Assembly: GCF_900103265.1 (NCBI RefSeq)
Contig: NZ_FMWX01000002.1
Span: 62,001-126,000 of the forward strand
Reading direction: 5' to 3'
Origin: Sphingomonas sp. NFR15
GTDB taxonomy: Bacteria > Pseudomonadota > Alphaproteobacteria > Sphingomonadales > Sphingomonadaceae
DNA length: 64,000 bases
The notes under the pieces were generated by a model. It saw only the letters and a program-made list of their open reading frames with translations, did no database searches and was not told the origin of the DNA. The stretch's first letter is position 1, and every line of letters starts with the position of its first letter. Of this stretch, positions 25,214-33,975 are shown one piece after another. Position numbers and translations under genes: made by a program.

Positions 25214-27301
25214 ATGATCGACCGTCGCTCGCTGCTCCGCCACTCGATGCGAGGCGCGGCCCTCGCCGCGATTTCGCCGGCGCTCGCACGCGCCGCCGCG
25301 ATCGGCCCCGACCGGCGCGGTGGCGGCCTTGGCGACATCGACCATATCGTCGTGCTGATGCAGGAGAATCGCAGCTTCGACCATTATTTCGGAACGATGC
25401 CGGGCGTGCGCGGCTTCGGCGACCGCTTTCCCATTCCCGTCGCCGGTGTGGCGGGCGGCCCTTCGCGCACCGTCTGGGATCAATATGACGGTACCGCCAA
25501 GCCACCGCGCGTCCTGCGCCCGTTCCGCATGGCGACCCGCGAGCATTTCGAGCTGATGCGCGTCGCCGGCACGCCGCACAACTGGCCCGATGCACAGGCC
25601 GCGTGGGATCACGGTCGCATGGGCCACTGGCCCGAGGCCAAGACCCAGCGCGCGATGGCGCATTACGGCGCCGAGGATCTGCCCTTCCAATTCGCGATGG
25701 CCGACGCCTTCACCCTTTGCGACGCCTATCACTGCTCGATGCAGACCGGCACCAATTGCAACCGGCTGTTTCAATGGACCGGCACCAACGATCCATTCGG
25801 CCGTGGCGGCGGCCCGACCATCGAGAACCCCGACGACGATCTCGCCAAGCCCGATGCGGCCAGCAGCCCGCGCTTCTTCTGGACCACTTACCCCGAGCGG
25901 CTCGAGGCGGCCGGGGTGAGCTGGGCGGTCTATCAGGACATGGCGGACAATTTCACCGACAATCCGCTCGCCAATTTCCTCCAGTTTCGCGCCGCCTACC
26001 GGGGCGATCCGGGATCGCGCGGCGTGTTGCGCGACAAGGGGCTGACAACGCGCGCGCTCGATGCGCTCCGCGCCGATTGCCTAACCGACCGTCTGCCGAG
26101 CATCAGTTGGATCGTCGGCACGGCGGAAGGATCGGAACATCCCGGCCCCTCCAGCCCCGCGCAGGGCGCCGCCTATACCGCACAGGTGATCGCGGCCTTG
26201 ACCGCCAACCCCAAGGTGTGGGCGCGAACCGCCCTGTTCATCAACTTCGACGAGAATGACGGCTTTTTCGATCACGTGCCGCCCCCGGCACCGCCCTCGC
26301 CCGACGCCGGCGGCTTCGCGGGCGCCAGCACCGTCAGCACCGACGGCGAATACCACCACCTGCCCGCGCCCGGCGCCGAGAGCGACCGACCGGCGCTGCG
26401 CGGCCGACCATATGGCCTGGGGCCGCGCGTGCCGATGTACGTGCTGTCGCCGTGGACGCGCGGCGGGCGGGTGTTCTCGGAAGTGGCCGACCATACCTCG
26501 GTGCTACGCTTTATGACGGCACGGTTCGGCGTCGATGAACCCAACATCTCCGCATGGCGGCGGGCGGTGTGCAGCGATCTCGTGCCCGCGTTCGATTTCG
26601 CGCAGGGTGCCAGGCCCGCGGCGCTGACACGCTCGCTGATCGACACGATGGCCGAAGCGCCGGCGCGGCGGGCGGCGGCGCAGGCGATCGCGCATCAGCC
26701 GCGCCCGGGCGCGCCCGAGGATCAGCCGCCGCCCCGGCAGGCGGCCGGCATCCGCCCGGCGGTTGCGACGCGCTACCGGCCCGAAGTGCATGGTGCGGTC
26801 GAGGGCGGCGCCTTTCGCCTGACTTTCACGGCGGAGGGCGGTCTAGGCGTGGTGTTCCACGTCTATGACCGGTTACGGCTGGACGCGATCCCGCGCCGCT
26901 ACACGGTCGAACCGGGCAAGATGCTGCACGCCGACTGGCCGCTGGATGGTGAGCGGGGCTACGATCTGTTCGTACTCGGGCCGGCGGGCTTCCACCGGCT
27001 GTTCGTGGGCAGCGGCCGCGCCGAACCCGTGGTGACGTGGCGCATCGTCGACGCTGGCGCGTCGGGCAAAGCGCTGCGGATCGAGGCGAAGCAAGCCGGC
27101 GGCGTGCAGGTCGCGCCGGGCGCTTATCATACCGAGCACACCGGCTGGACGCCCGAAGCGCCGGGCACGCACGCCTGGCCGCTCGCGCCGACGCACGGCT
27201 GGTACGACCTCATCCTCACCGCGCCGGGCGGATGGCGGCGTCGGCTGGCCGGGTGCGTCGCCGGACCGTGGGCCGCGATCAGCGATCCCGCCCAGGCATG
27301 A
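25214..27301 (+). CDS. Phosphocholine-type phospholipase C, Tat-exported (second copy)
   Basis: Exported phospholipase C of 695 residues, clearly homologous to the one at 16094. Tat signal IDRRSLLRHSMRGAALAAI; catalytic opening IDHIVVLMQENRSFDHYFG; metal-site regions DENDGFFDHVPPP and SPWTRGGRVFSEVADHTSVL. Two PlcC-type C-terminal domains begin near residue 520. Unlike the first copy it has an insertion around residues 365-395 (FAGASTVSTDGEYHHLPAPG) that may alter substrate choice. It lies 71 bases after phoA and 17 bases before the PI-PLC-like gene, so the three look like one operon that hydrolyses phospholipid and then the phosphoester. Confidence 0.93.
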   Translation: MIDRRSLLRHSMRGAALAAISPALARAAAIGPDRRGGGLGDIDHIVVLMQENRSFDHYFGTMPGVRGFGDRFPIPVAGVAGGPSRTVWDQYDGTAKPPRVLRPFRMATREHFELMRVAGTPHNWPDAQAAWDHGRMGHWPEAKTQRAMAHYGAEDLPFQFAMADAFTLCDAYHCSMQTGTNCNRLFQWTGTNDPFGRGGGPTIENPDDDLAKPDAASSPRFFWTTYPERLEAAGVSWAVYQDMADNFTDNPLANFLQFRAAYRGDPGSRGVLRDKGLTTRALDALRADCLTDRLPSISWIVGTAEGSEHPGPSSPAQGAAYTAQVIAALTANPKVWARTALFINFDENDGFFDHVPPPAPPSPDAGGFAGASTVSTDGEYHHLPAPGAESDRPALRGRPYGLGPRVPMYVLSPWTRGGRVFSEVADHTSVLRFMTARFGVDEPNISAWRRAVCSDLVPAFDFAQGARPAALTRSLIDTMAEAPARRAAAQAIAHQPRPGAPEDQPPPRQAAGIRPAVATRYRPEVHGAVEGGAFRLTFTAEGGLGVVFHVYDRLRLDAIPRRYTVEPGKMLHADWPLDGERGYDLFVLGPAGFHRLFVGSGRAEPVVTWRIVDAGASGKALRIEAKQAGGVQVAPGAYHTEHTGWTPEAPGTHAWPLAPTHGWYDLILTAPGGWRRRLAGCVAGPWAAISDPAQA

Positions 27302-27318
27302 TGTTTCGGAGACGATGG

Positions 27319-28389
27319 ATGATCGACGTGCGCAAGGCATTGCTCGCCTGTGCCGCCCTGGCCGGCATCGGCGGCATCGCGTCGGGGCAGAACGCGTCGC
27401 CGCCGTCCGGCGCCGCCAACCCCGATGCCGATCGGCTGAGCGAGGCGCCGCTCAATGGAATGCGGGTGCTCGGATCGCACAACTCCTACCGACCCGCCTT
27501 TACCGCCGCCTCGCTCGCCGAACAGCGAGCCGTGCTGCGCGAGCAATCGGCCGGCGTGGAATATGGCCATCCGCCGATCGCGCGCCAGCTCGATCTCGGC
27601 CTGCGCCAACTCGAATTCGATCCGCTCGCCGATCCGCATGGCGGGCTCTACGCCGCACCCTATGTCGGCCAGCCCGATCGCTATGCCGCGATGCTCCGCC
27701 CCGGCCCCAAAATACTCCACGTACCCTTCGTCGACCGGCGCACGCTTTGCCTGACGATCGCCGAATGCCTGACGCAAGTCGCACGATGGTCCCGCGCGCA
27801 TCCCGGGCACCATCCGATCGTCATCACGATCAATCCGAGTGAAGGGCATACCGATAATCCCATCATGCCAGACCTCCCCGCGTTCGACGAAACCGCGCTT
27901 GCCGCCGTCGATGCCGCCGCGCTCGCCGCGTTCGGGCCGCAGGGCCTCGTCACGCCCGATCAGGTTCGCGGCCGCCACGCGAGCTTGCGCGACGCGGTGA
28001 CGCATGACGGCTGGCCGAGCGTGCGTGCCACGGCGGGCAAGGTGCTGCTGGTGCTCGATGCGGGCGGCACCGTGCTGGATCGGTATCGCCATGGGCATGC
28101 ATCGCTACGCGGTCGCGTGATGTTCGGCTTTTACCCGGAGGACGCACCTGAAGCGGCCTTCCTGAACATCCAGGATCCGAGGCGGGATGAGACCGCGATC
28201 CGCCGTGCGGTCGCGGCGGGGTTCATCGTGCGAACCCGTGCCGATGCCGAAACCGTCGAGGCGCGCGCGCATGATCGGTCGCGGCTGGAGGCGGCGTCGC
28301 GCTCCGGCGCGCAGATCATCAGCACGGATTACTATGCCGGAGCGGACGATCCGCTGAAGCTCAATTTCGTCGTCCGGCTGGCGCGTTGA
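27319..28389 (+). CDS. Secreted PI-PLC-X-like phosphodiesterase (Ca2+-dependent type)
   Basis: Protein of 356 residues with a signal peptide (ALLACAALAGIGGIASGQ). The PI-PLC TIM-barrel X domain is indicated by MRVLGSHNSYRPAF with a catalytic-type His54, then RQLDLGLRQLEFDPLADPHGG, HHPIVITINPSEGH, and near the C-terminus FIVRTRADAE and AQIISTDYYAG. This resembles the Ca2+-dependent phosphoinositide-specific phospholipase C1-like group, related to Streptomyces PI-PLC. The longer frame runs into the preceding gene; GGAG at 27308-27311 is 7 bases before the ATG at 27319, which decides the start. It should cleave glycerophosphodiester or phosphatidylinositol-like lipids outside the cytoplasm. The exact substrate is unproven. 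Confidence 0.85.
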   Translation: MIDVRKALLACAALAGIGGIASGQNASPPSGAANPDADRLSEAPLNGMRVLGSHNSYRPAFTAASLAEQRAVLREQSAGVEYGHPPIARQLDLGLRQLEFDPLADPHGGLYAAPYVGQPDRYAAMLRPGPKILHVPFVDRRTLCLTIAECLTQVARWSRAHPGHHPIVITINPSEGHTDNPIMPDLPAFDETALAAVDAAALAAFGPQGLVTPDQVRGRHASLRDAVTHDGWPSVRATAGKVLLVLDAGGTVLDRYRHGHASLRGRVMFGFYPEDAPEAAFLNIQDPRRDETAIRRAVAAGFIVRTRADAETVEARAHDRSRLEAASRSGAQIISTDYYAGADDPLKLNFVVRLAR

Positions 28390-28413
28390 CGTTAAAACGA
28401 AACGTCCAGAAGA

Positions 28414-28424
28414 CTGTCACAAAA
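28414..28424 (+). promoter_or_regulatory. CTGTCAC+A-tract, PhoB half-site-like element
   Basis: CTGTCACAAAA agrees with the PhoB 11-base half-site (CTGTCAT plus four A/T) at all but one position. It lies in the 144-base gap before the TonB receptor at 28534. Its core TGTCACAAAAA is shared with the region upstream of the other receptor in this island. A second phased half-site is poor, so it may not be a complete Pho box. Confidence 0.35.
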
Positions 28425-28533
28425 ATAGCCATGAGCTGGAACCGTCCCGCCACAGAGCGCTGATAGCGGCACCTCCGTCGCAGCCCGCCACGCCGCTTTG
28501 GTGAAGGCACGCGCGACGGGGGGCCCACATATC

Positions 28534-31335
28534 ATGAAATTCCGCACGACCGCGCGATTGCTGCTGCTTTCCTCAGCCTTAACCATTCCAGCGCTCGCTC
28601 ATGCGCAGGCGCAGGAGTCCACCACCGCCGATGCCGACGCACCCGGCCGCGAGACGATCATCGTGAAGGGGAGCCGCCAGAAGGGCAGCCTCGAACAAGA
28701 GCAACTGGCCTCGCCCAACGCGGTCGCCGAATTGAGTGCCGCGAAGATCGAGCAGGCGCCGGACGTCAACCTCGCCGAATCGCTTGCGCGCCTGCCCGGC
28801 GTCAGCGTGTTCAACGGTGGACAGGGCAACACCAACAGCGTCGCGACGGACATCGCCGGTCGCGGCCAGGGCAATTACGTCGCGCTGCGCGGGATGGACG
28901 CCGAATATAACATCAACCTCATCAACGGTGTCGAAGGCGCGCAGGGCATGCCGTTCAGCCGCCAGGTGCCGCTCAACCTGCTGCCGCCCAGCGGCATGCA
29001 CCGCATCGTCGTCAACAAGACCTTCCTGCCCGCGCTCGACGGCACCGGGATCGGCGGCTCGATCGATTTCCGCACCCCCACAGCCGCCGATTTCGACCGG
29101 CCGACGGTGTTCAACGTGTCGGTGACCGGGCGCCTCGCGTCGCGCGCGCGCGATTACAAGCGGGATGCCGACGGCGAGACCGCGACTGCCGAATTCGCGA
29201 AGACCTTCGGTGCGTCCAAACAGTTCGGCTTCTATGTGTCGGGCTATTATGACCGCACCAACTTCACCAACAGCATCGTCGACGGCGTGTATCCCGCTGC
29301 CACCAACGGACAATGGACCTATGCGCTGCAAAACGTCGACGGCACCAGCGCCGCCCCAGGCTCGCGCGCGGACAACCTCACGTCGCTGGGCGTGAACGCG
29401 GGTTTCACCAACGGCCTCATCACGCGCCACGGCGGCAGCGCCTCGCTCGATTGGGCGCCGGACGAGAGCCAGCACTGGTACATCCGCGGCACCTATGCGC
29501 GGAATGATATCAAGCAGGATTCCTATTACGAGCAGATCTACGCCGACAGCACCAGCCGCACGCAAATCGGCACGACCGGCACCTATGCGACGAACATCAC
29601 CCAGCTTCGCCCGCGCTATTATTTCAGCACCTCGCCCGAACAGGCGCTGCTCGCCACCGCGCAACTGGGCGGCGACCTCAAACTCGGCAAGCTCACGCTG
29701 CGCCCCAACGCCTTCTTCAGCGCGGGCGAATATAATGCGCCGGACCATCAGGAAATCTCGGCCCGTAAACCCAATAGCGGCAGCTCCCTGCCCTATAGCG
29801 GCACGACGATGTTCACCTACCGCGACGGCCAGCCGATCCTGATCGGCTCCGCCGCGCAATATGCGTTCTTCGACGGGATCGCCACCTACAACGCCCGCCG
29901 CGCCGGTGAACTCTCCGCCGAATTCAGCCATCAGACCAAATGGGGCCTGAAGCTCGACGGCGATATCGACGTGGATGCCGGCGTGTTCAAGACGATCAGC
30001 TTCGGCGCCAAATATCGCGACGCCTATCGCAAGCACACCTACAACGATTATTCGTCCAATCGCGTCTTCGATGCCGCCGGGCACGAGGTAAGCTGGTCGA
30101 CGCTCAATATCTTCGATGGCAGCGCGTCGCAGGTGGTGCCCGGTCTCTACAATTTCTCGGCACCGCTCATTAACCGAAGCGCGCTCGACAGGCTGTTCAA
30201 CGCCGATATCGCGCAGAACTACGGAAGGCTCGCCGACGCGGACGACAGTTGCAGCGATCCCGGCTCGGTCGCCGGCAATGTCAACAACCACAACTGCAAC
30301 ACGCAAAGCGGGCATGAGCGTGTCACGTCCGGCTATGCCATGGCCACGTTCGGCGTCGGGATCGGTCAGGTACTCGTCGGCGCGCGCTACGAGCATACCG
30401 ACATCACCAACATCTACTGGACGCTCCCGACGGACGGCGCCGGCAATGAGATCATCGGCACTTTCGCGTCGAGCAAGACCACGTACGACAAGCTCTTGCC
30501 GAGCCTACAGGTCAATCTACGGCCGAGCGAGCGGCTCGCGCTGCGCATGTCGGTGTCGCGCACCTATATGCCGCCCTCGTTCTTCCAATTGGCCGGCGGC
30601 CAGCGGATCTCCAAGTCGGGCGGCGGCGCCGAAGCGGGCGGCACCACCAGCATCACGCAGGGCAACCCGGACCTGAAGGCGATGGAGTCGACGAATTTCG
30701 ATGCCTCGGTCGAATTCGCCAGCAACACCACGGCGCTGTCGGTGAGCGCTTTCTACAAGGCGCTCGACAACTTCTTCTACTCGCAGGTCAACAACTACGC
30801 CAACGTCTCGACCGAGACCGGTGCGACGACGATCTCCAAACCGGTGAACGGCGGCAGCGGCAACGTCTATGGCGTGGAACTGGCGGGTAGCGTCACGATC
30901 GAGGCGGCGCCCGCCCTTCCCGGAAGCGTCGTCCTGTCGGGCAACGCCACGTTCGAGGGGTCGCGCGTCGATCCGAAAGGCGGCCTCTCCCCGAACGAGC
31001 GCCTGCTCTACCAGCCCGATCTCACCGCCAACGCGCAGGTTTCATATCTCTTCGGCGGTCTGCGCGCCGATCTCTCGTACCGCTACACGAGCGATTATGT
31101 GTATCAATATGCGGTGATCGGCGGTTCCAGCGATCTCGATGGCTGGGTCCATGCCCGCTCGCAGCTCGATCTGCATGTCGCCTACGCCTTCGGCCCCGCC
31201 AAGCTCGAAGGCGCAATCTCGAACCTCGCCAACGAGCGCAGCTATTATGCCACGATCGGACGTTCCAGCAGCACGATCGGCGCCATCGTGGATTCGGGCC
31301 GGACCTTCACGCTGGAAGCCTCCTACCAGTTCTGA
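28534..31335 (+). CDS. TonB-dependent receptor
   Basis: Outer-membrane active transporter of 933 residues. The signal peptide ends ALAHAQAQ, the TonB-box/plug start is ETIIVKGSRQ, then the plug AKIEQAPDVNLAESLARLPGVSV and YVALRGMDAEYNINLINGV, and a barrel closing with the aromatic terminal strand TFTLEASYQF. The NLAESLARLPGVS plug with VRGM resembles the Caulobacter/Xanthomonas carbohydrate-type TonB receptor family. It lies 144 bases after the PI-PLC-like gene and ends the phosphate/lipid island, so its ligand may be a lipid head-group product; a carbohydrate is equally possible. The start at 28534 has a GGGGGG stretch about 10 bases upstream. Confidence 0.92.
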   Translation: MKFRTTARLLLLSSALTIPALAHAQAQESTTADADAPGRETIIVKGSRQKGSLEQEQLASPNAVAELSAAKIEQAPDVNLAESLARLPGVSVFNGGQGNTNSVATDIAGRGQGNYVALRGMDAEYNINLINGVEGAQGMPFSRQVPLNLLPPSGMHRIVVNKTFLPALDGTGIGGSIDFRTPTAADFDRPTVFNVSVTGRLASRARDYKRDADGETATAEFAKTFGASKQFGFYVSGYYDRTNFTNSIVDGVYPAATNGQWTYALQNVDGTSAAPGSRADNLTSLGVNAGFTNGLITRHGGSASLDWAPDESQHWYIRGTYARNDIKQDSYYEQIYADSTSRTQIGTTGTYATNITQLRPRYYFSTSPEQALLATAQLGGDLKLGKLTLRPNAFFSAGEYNAPDHQEISARKPNSGSSLPYSGTTMFTYRDGQPILIGSAAQYAFFDGIATYNARRAGELSAEFSHQTKWGLKLDGDIDVDAGVFKTISFGAKYRDAYRKHTYNDYSSNRVFDAAGHEVSWSTLNIFDGSASQVVPGLYNFSAPLINRSALDRLFNADIAQNYGRLADADDSCSDPGSVAGNVNNHNCNTQSGHERVTSGYAMATFGVGIGQVLVGARYEHTDITNIYWTLPTDGAGNEIIGTFASSKTTYDKLLPSLQVNLRPSERLALRMSVSRTYMPPSFFQLAGGQRISKSGGGAEAGGTTSITQGNPDLKAMESTNFDASVEFASNTTALSVSAFYKALDNFFYSQVNNYANVSTETGATTISKPVNGGSGNVYGVELAGSVTIEAAPALPGSVVLSGNATFEGSRVDPKGGLSPNERLLYQPDLTANAQVSYLFGGLRADLSYRYTSDYVYQYAVIGGSSDLDGWVHARSQLDLHVAYAFGPAKLEGAISNLANERSYYATIGRSSSTIGAIVDSGRTFTLEASYQF

Positions 31336-31345
31336 GGAGATGCGG

Positions 31346-31374
31346 TCGGGGCGGCTGGCTATCACCCGCCCCGA
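31346..31374. terminator. Hairpin between convergent genes, probable bidirectional terminator
   Basis: TCGGGGCGG (31346-31354) pairs exactly with CCGCCCCGA (31366-31374) across an 11-base loop. It lies between the stop of the rightward TonB receptor and the stop of the leftward GH31 gene. No clear T-tract is seen on either side, so it is terminator-like rather than canonical. Confidence 0.5.
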
Positions 31375-31406
31375 TCCGCCGACTGCCAAGACACCCGTCG
31401 TCGCCA

Positions 31407-33890
31407 CTAACGCGCCGACAGTGCGATCCGGCTGGCGTGTTTCGGCGCGAGAATCGTGAAGGAAACGGTCTTGGCGGCGCTGTCCACAATCGCTTCGGTC
31501 TGCCTACCATCATGCTCGACATCGGCCCGTCCGGACCATCCGTGGACCGTAACGGCGATTTTCGTCCACCACGGCGTGAAATGTCCAGCGCGTGGATCGA
31601 AATCGATCGAGAGGCCGTGCGGGCTCGCGGCACAGCGCACCGTCTGACGCAGGAAGGCGTGCCGAGCATAGCCGAGGGTGTGACCGTCATCCTCATAGAG
31701 CGTCCCTGCGCAGTCATCGCCCGGATAGACGTCCAGCCGCAGTGGTCCGCTCGGAGTTTCCGCCGTGCTCTGTACCAGCGGCTGGCGTGGCAGAATCGTG
31801 CCCGCGCGGACGAAGACAGGTAGCCGTTCGAGCCGCGGCGTCTCGATCACCTTGTCGCCGCGCGTGTGCGCGGTCGGAACCGCCTGCGTCGCCGACTGGA
31901 TCGGCCCTTCGGCGTCCAACTCAGGGGTTCCGACCCGCTGGCCGCTCCAATAATCGAACCAGCCGCCCGCGGGCAGGCAGACATCATAGGTCTGCGGCGA
32001 TTCCGGGTTCGGCGGCGGCGCGATCAGCAGCGCCTTTCCGAGCGTGAACATCATGGACTGGTTGCACGAAGCGTTGAGCGCCGACGGGTAATCATAGAAG
32101 ACCGGCCGCATGATCGGGTCGCCCAGACGGCTGTTCTGATCGGCGAGCGCGTAGAGATACGGCATCAGCCGGTAGCGTTCCTCGACGAAGCGGCGGCGGA
32201 TCGCGAGATGATCGGGGCCATCGACCCACGGCTCCACCCGCGGCGTGCCGGTGGCGCTATGGTCGCGGAACACGGGGGTGAAGGCACCGATTTCGAACCA
32301 GCGGGTGAGCAGCTCGGCGCTGGGGCCACCCGCGAAACCGCTGACGTCGGCGGCGCTGTACGCGAAGCCCGACAGACCGAGGTTGAGGATCTGGTGGATC
32401 GACAGCTTCAGATGATCCCAGGTCGCGCTGTTGTCGCCGGTCCAGGTAACCGCATAGCGCTGGCCGCCCGCATAGCTGGCGCGGGTCATGACGAACGGGC
32501 GCTCGTCGGGGCGCAGCTTCAGCAGCCCGTCGTAGGTGGCGCGGGTATTCTCCATGCCGTAGACGTTGTGGATCTCGCGGTGGTCGGTCACGCGCGGCGC
32601 GAAATCGTCGCTGGCGATACGGTGACGGGTGTCGAGCGGCATGGTTTTGGTCGGCGTCGCGAAGATCGCCGGCTCGTTCATGTCGTTCCAGAAGCCGGCG
32701 ATGCCGCTGTCGACGAAGCCGTTGAACAACCCGCCCCAATAGTCACGCCCCGCCTTCTGCGTGAACTCGGGAAACACCGATGGCCCCGGCCACACCGGCG
32801 CGACATAGGTGCTGCCGTCCGGGTTCTTGACGAACGCATCCTGCGCCAGCCCGCTCTGATAAGGCGCATAGCCTTCATCGACCTTGGCGATGTGCAGGTC
32901 GGTGATCGCGACCAGCTTGATCCCGGTCTTGCCCATCTCCCGGACGAGTCCGGGCAGGTCGGGGAAGGTCTTGGGGTTGCTCGTGAACGGCCGGTTGCGA
33001 TCCTGATAGTCGATATCGAGCCAGATCACGTCGGTCGGGATGCGGTCGGCGCGCAGCCGGGCGGCGATACCGCGCACCTCATCCGCCGACATGTAGCTAT
33101 AGCGCGACTGTTGGTAGCCGAACGCCCATTTCGGCGCGAGCGGCGGCCGGCCGGTCAGGTCGGCGTAGCGGCGGGTGACTTCGGCCACCGAAGGGCCGGC
33201 GATGAAATAATAATCGATCGGGCCGTCGGGGCCGCCGAACTGAAGCGTGTCGGCGTCGCGGTGGCCGAAGTCGAACCAGGTGCGGTACGTGTTGTCGAGC
33301 AGGAAGCCGTAGCTGCCCCCCGCCCCGCCGGTCGCGATGAAGAACGGGATGGACTTGTAGATCGGGTCGTCGGCACTGGTGAAGCCGAACGCGTCGGTGT
33401 TCCAGTCGACGAAAGCGTGCCCGCGCCGGTCCAGCCCCTGAGTCTTGTCGCCCAGCCCGAAGAAGTGTTCGGAGACCGGCAGTGTCTTGGCGATGGTGAA
33501 CGCCGTGCCGTCGAGCTTCGCCGGGGCCGCATCGGCCGAGATCACCTTGCCGTCGAGCGTTTCGAACGACACGCCGCCGGTCGTACCAACGCGGACGCGA
33601 ACGCTGGCGGTGGTGAAACCGTCGGGGGTGGCGGTGACCTTCACCGCCTGCCTGCGCACCGCCGCTGGCACCGCCCAACTCGCATCCTCGGGATATTTCC
33701 CGTCCTTGGCGATGCGCACCCGGATCAGCCCGTCGGTAAGCGCCGTCAGCCGCGTCGCGGTGGTAGCGGTGCGGATTTCGACGCCGTCGCTATGCGGCGT
33801 AAGCACAGGAGCGGTGCTCTGCTGCGCATATGCCGCCGGAATGCCGCCGAGACACGTCGAGACGGCGAGAAGCAAGGCGAGACGTTTCAT
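31407..33890 (-). CDS. GH31 alpha-glucosidase, exported
   Basis: Glycoside hydrolase family 31 enzyme of 827 residues with a signal peptide (LALLLAVSTCLGGIPAAYAQ). The N-terminal beta-sandwich includes HFFGLGDKTQGLDRRGHAF. The catalytic nucleophile is Asp403 in GFWNDMNEPAIF, the classic alpha-glucosidase signature, and the acid/base is about Asp486 in VTWTGDNSATW. It releases glucose from maltooligosaccharides in the periplasm or at the surface. It is the last gene of the leftward maltodextrin operon, 85 bases after the GH13 gene. Confidence 0.93.
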   Translation of the reverse strand: MKRLALLLAVSTCLGGIPAAYAQQSTAPVLTPHSDGVEIRTATTATRLTALTDGLIRVRIAKDGKYPEDASWAVPAAVRRQAVKVTATPDGFTTASVRVRVGTTGGVSFETLDGKVISADAAPAKLDGTAFTIAKTLPVSEHFFGLGDKTQGLDRRGHAFVDWNTDAFGFTSADDPIYKSIPFFIATGGAGGSYGFLLDNTYRTWFDFGHRDADTLQFGGPDGPIDYYFIAGPSVAEVTRRYADLTGRPPLAPKWAFGYQQSRYSYMSADEVRGIAARLRADRIPTDVIWLDIDYQDRNRPFTSNPKTFPDLPGLVREMGKTGIKLVAITDLHIAKVDEGYAPYQSGLAQDAFVKNPDGSTYVAPVWPGPSVFPEFTQKAGRDYWGGLFNGFVDSGIAGFWNDMNEPAIFATPTKTMPLDTRHRIASDDFAPRVTDHREIHNVYGMENTRATYDGLLKLRPDERPFVMTRASYAGGQRYAVTWTGDNSATWDHLKLSIHQILNLGLSGFAYSAADVSGFAGGPSAELLTRWFEIGAFTPVFRDHSATGTPRVEPWVDGPDHLAIRRRFVEERYRLMPYLYALADQNSRLGDPIMRPVFYDYPSALNASCNQSMMFTLGKALLIAPPPNPESPQTYDVCLPAGGWFDYWSGQRVGTPELDAEGPIQSATQAVPTAHTRGDKVIETPRLERLPVFVRAGTILPRQPLVQSTAETPSGPLRLDVYPGDDCAGTLYEDDGHTLGYARHAFLRQTVRCAASPHGLSIDFDPRAGHFTPWWTKIAVTVHGWSGRADVEHDGRQTEAIVDSAAKTVSFTILAPKHASRIALSAR

Positions 33891-33975
33891 GGCAAATCCT
33901 TGTGCAACGGATGGTGCTCGTGCGCGGTGAGGGTCACGCGGACGTCGTCGTTCTCGGCTCGGCTGATGATCGCGA

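Noticed and set aside
23598..25595. 665-codon leftward open frame covering phoA
   Set aside because: phoA on the other strand keeps all active-site motifs; the leftward frame has none.
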